This document shows positions 62,491-64,000 of a DNA stretch of 64,000 bases, piece after piece. Location of the stretch: positions 1 through 64,000 of the forward strand of contig JASBTI010000046.1 in the NCBI GenBank assembly GCA_030148505.1, written 5' to 3'. This stretch comes from Rhodanobacter sp. GTDB taxonomy: Bacteria; Pseudomonadota; Gammaproteobacteria; Xanthomonadales; Rhodanobacteraceae. The translations under genes were made by a program, and so were the position numbers. Within the stretch, counting starts at the first letter, position 1. Each line of letters begins with the position of its first letter. A model generated the notes under the pieces. The model saw nothing but the letters and a program-made list of their open reading frames with translations. It was not told the DNA's origin and ran no database searches.

Positions 62491-64000
62491 GTGGCTACGC
62501 GATTTACCTGCGACTTCTCCAGCAAACCCGAAGCCATGCCGCATTTCTGGGAGCACTGCGTAGGGAGCGGACACGCCACGTTGGCACTGCGCGCCGACTG
62601 GCAAGCGCAGATGAAACAGTGCCGGGAAGAGTTGGGCTTTCGCCACGTCCGCTTCCATGGTTTGCTCGATGACGGCATGAATACCGTGATTGATCAAGGC
62701 GGCGAGCGGATCTACTCGTTCCACAACGCCGATCAGATCTACGATTTTCTACGATCGATCGAGATGCGGCCGATTGTTGAATTGAGTTTCATGCCCACAG
62801 CACTGGCCTCGGGCGAACAGACGACCTTCCACTACAAAGCCAATGTCACGCCACCCGCCGATTACGCTCAGTGGGCAACCTTGGTTTCGAAGGCCGCCAG
62901 CCACTGGATCGAGCGGTACGGCGCCAATGAGGTATCAACGTGGCCGATGGAAGTGTGGAACGAGCCCAACATGGAGAGCTTCTGGACAGGAAGCCAGGAG
63001 GACTACTTCTATCTTTTCGAAGTTACCTACAAGGCGCTCAAGCACGTCCATCCGGCACTCAGGGTCGGGGGACCGGTGACGGCGCAGAATGCATGGATCG
63101 ACGACTTCGTGACCTACTGCAAAAACGCCGGGATAACTCCCGATTTCATCAGCACGCACACCTATCCCACGGATGCGCGAGGTAGCCCTGATGACGACAC
63201 GAAGCAAACCCTGGCTAAAAGCAAACTGGGCATTCTGCGCGAGCGAGCACAGAAGGTGCGCAAACAGGTCGGCAAGCAGCCGCTGTACTACACCGAATGG
63301 TCTACTTCTTCCAATCCGCGCGACGAATTGCACGATGACCCGTACGCCGCAGCGTATGTGATGCAGGCGATGCTGAATATGGGCACCCTGGTCGATGCCT
63401 ACAGCTATTGGACGTTCTCCGATATTTTCGAGGAGAACTATTTTCCGTCGAAGCCGTTCCAGGGTGGTTTCGGCCTGATGAATATCCACGGCATTCCCAA
63501 GCCCGTCTACCGGGCCTACGAAATCTTGCATGGACTGGAGGAGGAAAAATTGTCCGTCAAGGGGCAACACGAGACGGTGCAGGTCTGGGTGGCACGCGGG
63601 GATGAGACGGCAACCATTGTGATCGTGAACCTCGCTTTGCCGCAGCATCCCGTCAAGACCGAGTCAGTGAATCTGGAGCTGTTCCATCTGCCCGAGGTAG
63701 CCCACGCGCAGCTAGTTCGTATTGACGCCGGGCATGCCAATGCCAAAGCCACCTGGAAAATGCAGGGTGAGCCACGCTATCCCGATCCGGACGAAGTGGC
63801 CGCGATGATGGAGGCTTCGCGGATGAAGCCGGAAGCCGTAGAGCTCAGGTCCACCGGCAAGGCCCATACGCTCGAGGTGAAAGTGCAGCCTCAATCGGTG
63901 AATGCGATTGAACTGCGGTTTTCGGCTCTGGAGAAAAAGAGCGCGGCGGGTTCCCCAGCTGTCGTGGCTCCCCCGCATGTCTTTGCCAAGAAGGACAAGA
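62491..64000 (+). CDS. GH39-family glycosidase (beta-xylosidase-like), partial at the window edge
   Basis: More than 503 residues, continuing past the window. The GTG start at 62491 follows AAGGCGAT. GH39 features are FRHVRFHGLLDDGM, MEVWNEPNMESFW (acid/base Glu) and YYTEWSTSSN (nucleophile Glu). No signal peptide is seen, so the enzyme seems cytoplasmic. It would release xylose or a related sugar from oligosaccharides. The divergent seven-gene operon could use the product. A C-terminal beta domain (from about residue 360) is also present, and the 3' end is cut off. Confidence 0.9.
   Translation, partial: MATRFTCDFSSKPEAMPHFWEHCVGSGHATLALRADWQAQMKQCREELGFRHVRFHGLLDDGMNTVIDQGGERIYSFHNADQIYDFLRSIEMRPIVELSFMPTALASGEQTTFHYKANVTPPADYAQWATLVSKAASHWIERYGANEVSTWPMEVWNEPNMESFWTGSQEDYFYLFEVTYKALKHVHPALRVGGPVTAQNAWIDDFVTYCKNAGITPDFISTHTYPTDARGSPDDDTKQTLAKSKLGILRERAQKVRKQVGKQPLYYTEWSTSSNPRDELHDDPYAAAYVMQAMLNMGTLVDAYSYWTFSDIFEENYFPSKPFQGGFGLMNIHGIPKPVYRAYEILHGLEEEKLSVKGQHETVQVWVARGDETATIVIVNLALPQHPVKTESVNLELFHLPEVAHAQLVRIDAGHANAKATWKMQGEPRYPDPDEVAAMMEASRMKPEAVELRSTGKAHTLEVKVQPQSVNAIELRFSALEKKSAAGSPAVVAPPHVFAKKDK

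Overview
The window looks like chromosome of a high-GC gammaproteobacterium of the Xanthomonadales, most likely Rhodanobacteraceae (Rhodanobacter/Dyella/Luteibacter type). The reasons are the dense high-GC coding, the mix of families (TonB-dependent receptor, thiC-thiO-thiS-thiG-thiE-thiF-thiD operon, DUF6630, CPXCG, DUF456 and DUF3309 proteins, OPT transporter, periplasmic trehalase) and a lasso-peptide locus resembling those described from Xanthomonas. The genus is an inference; no rRNA, tRNA or CRISPR array was seen.

Left part (1-14 kb) is accessory DNA. It opens with the edge of an IS3-family element, a broken XRE regulator and two paralogous XRE regulators that share a palindromic operator (ACTACG-N5-CGTAGT). 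Next comes a complete lasso-peptide locus. A TonB-dependent receptor and a secreted S9-type isopeptidase run rightward (1691-6326). They converge, with a 16-bp overlap, on a leftward operon of precursor A (48 aa, 8793-8939, found by reading the sequence), fused B protein (RRE plus cysteine-protease-like domain) and C macrolactam synthetase. A GntR-family regulator lies upstream on the same strand. The predicted core starts GQGGNIEP and ends FVPGISEE, implying a seven-residue Gly1-Glu7 ring like that of the xanthomonins. Immediately right is a low-GC two-gene operon, a Hint-domain (intein/hedgehog-type) protein overlapping a secreted protein of unknown function; this is the least explained system in the window.

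Middle (14-48 kb) is ordinary chromosome: threonine aldolase, a chemoreceptor with a likely sigma-28 promoter, thiopurine methyltransferase, envelope and stress proteins, an acyltransferase whose frame runs far into its neighbour, an OPT oligopeptide transporter, carboxylesterase, amidase, diguanylate cyclase, trehalase, a trmO gene interrupted by one nonsense codon, a PIN-domain protein, nicotinamidase, cardiolipin synthase, an FAD/NAD(P) protein and ferredoxin-NADP reductase.

Right part (48-64 kb) holds two tight leftward operons. The first is thiamine biosynthesis, thiC-O-S-G-E-F-D, with a TPP riboswitch and a hairpin covering the thiC Shine-Dalgarno sequence. The second, seven genes, combines a ThDP-dependent pyruvate oxidase-like enzyme, an enolase-superfamily sugar-acid dehydratase, a sensory-rhodopsin-transducer-like small protein, a short-chain dehydrogenase, an internally duplicated membrane protein, and a gluconate 2-dehydrogenase-like pair (subunit 3 and GMC flavoprotein). 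It is divergent from a GH39 glycosidase cut by the window edge. Together these suggest oxidative sugar or sugar-acid use.
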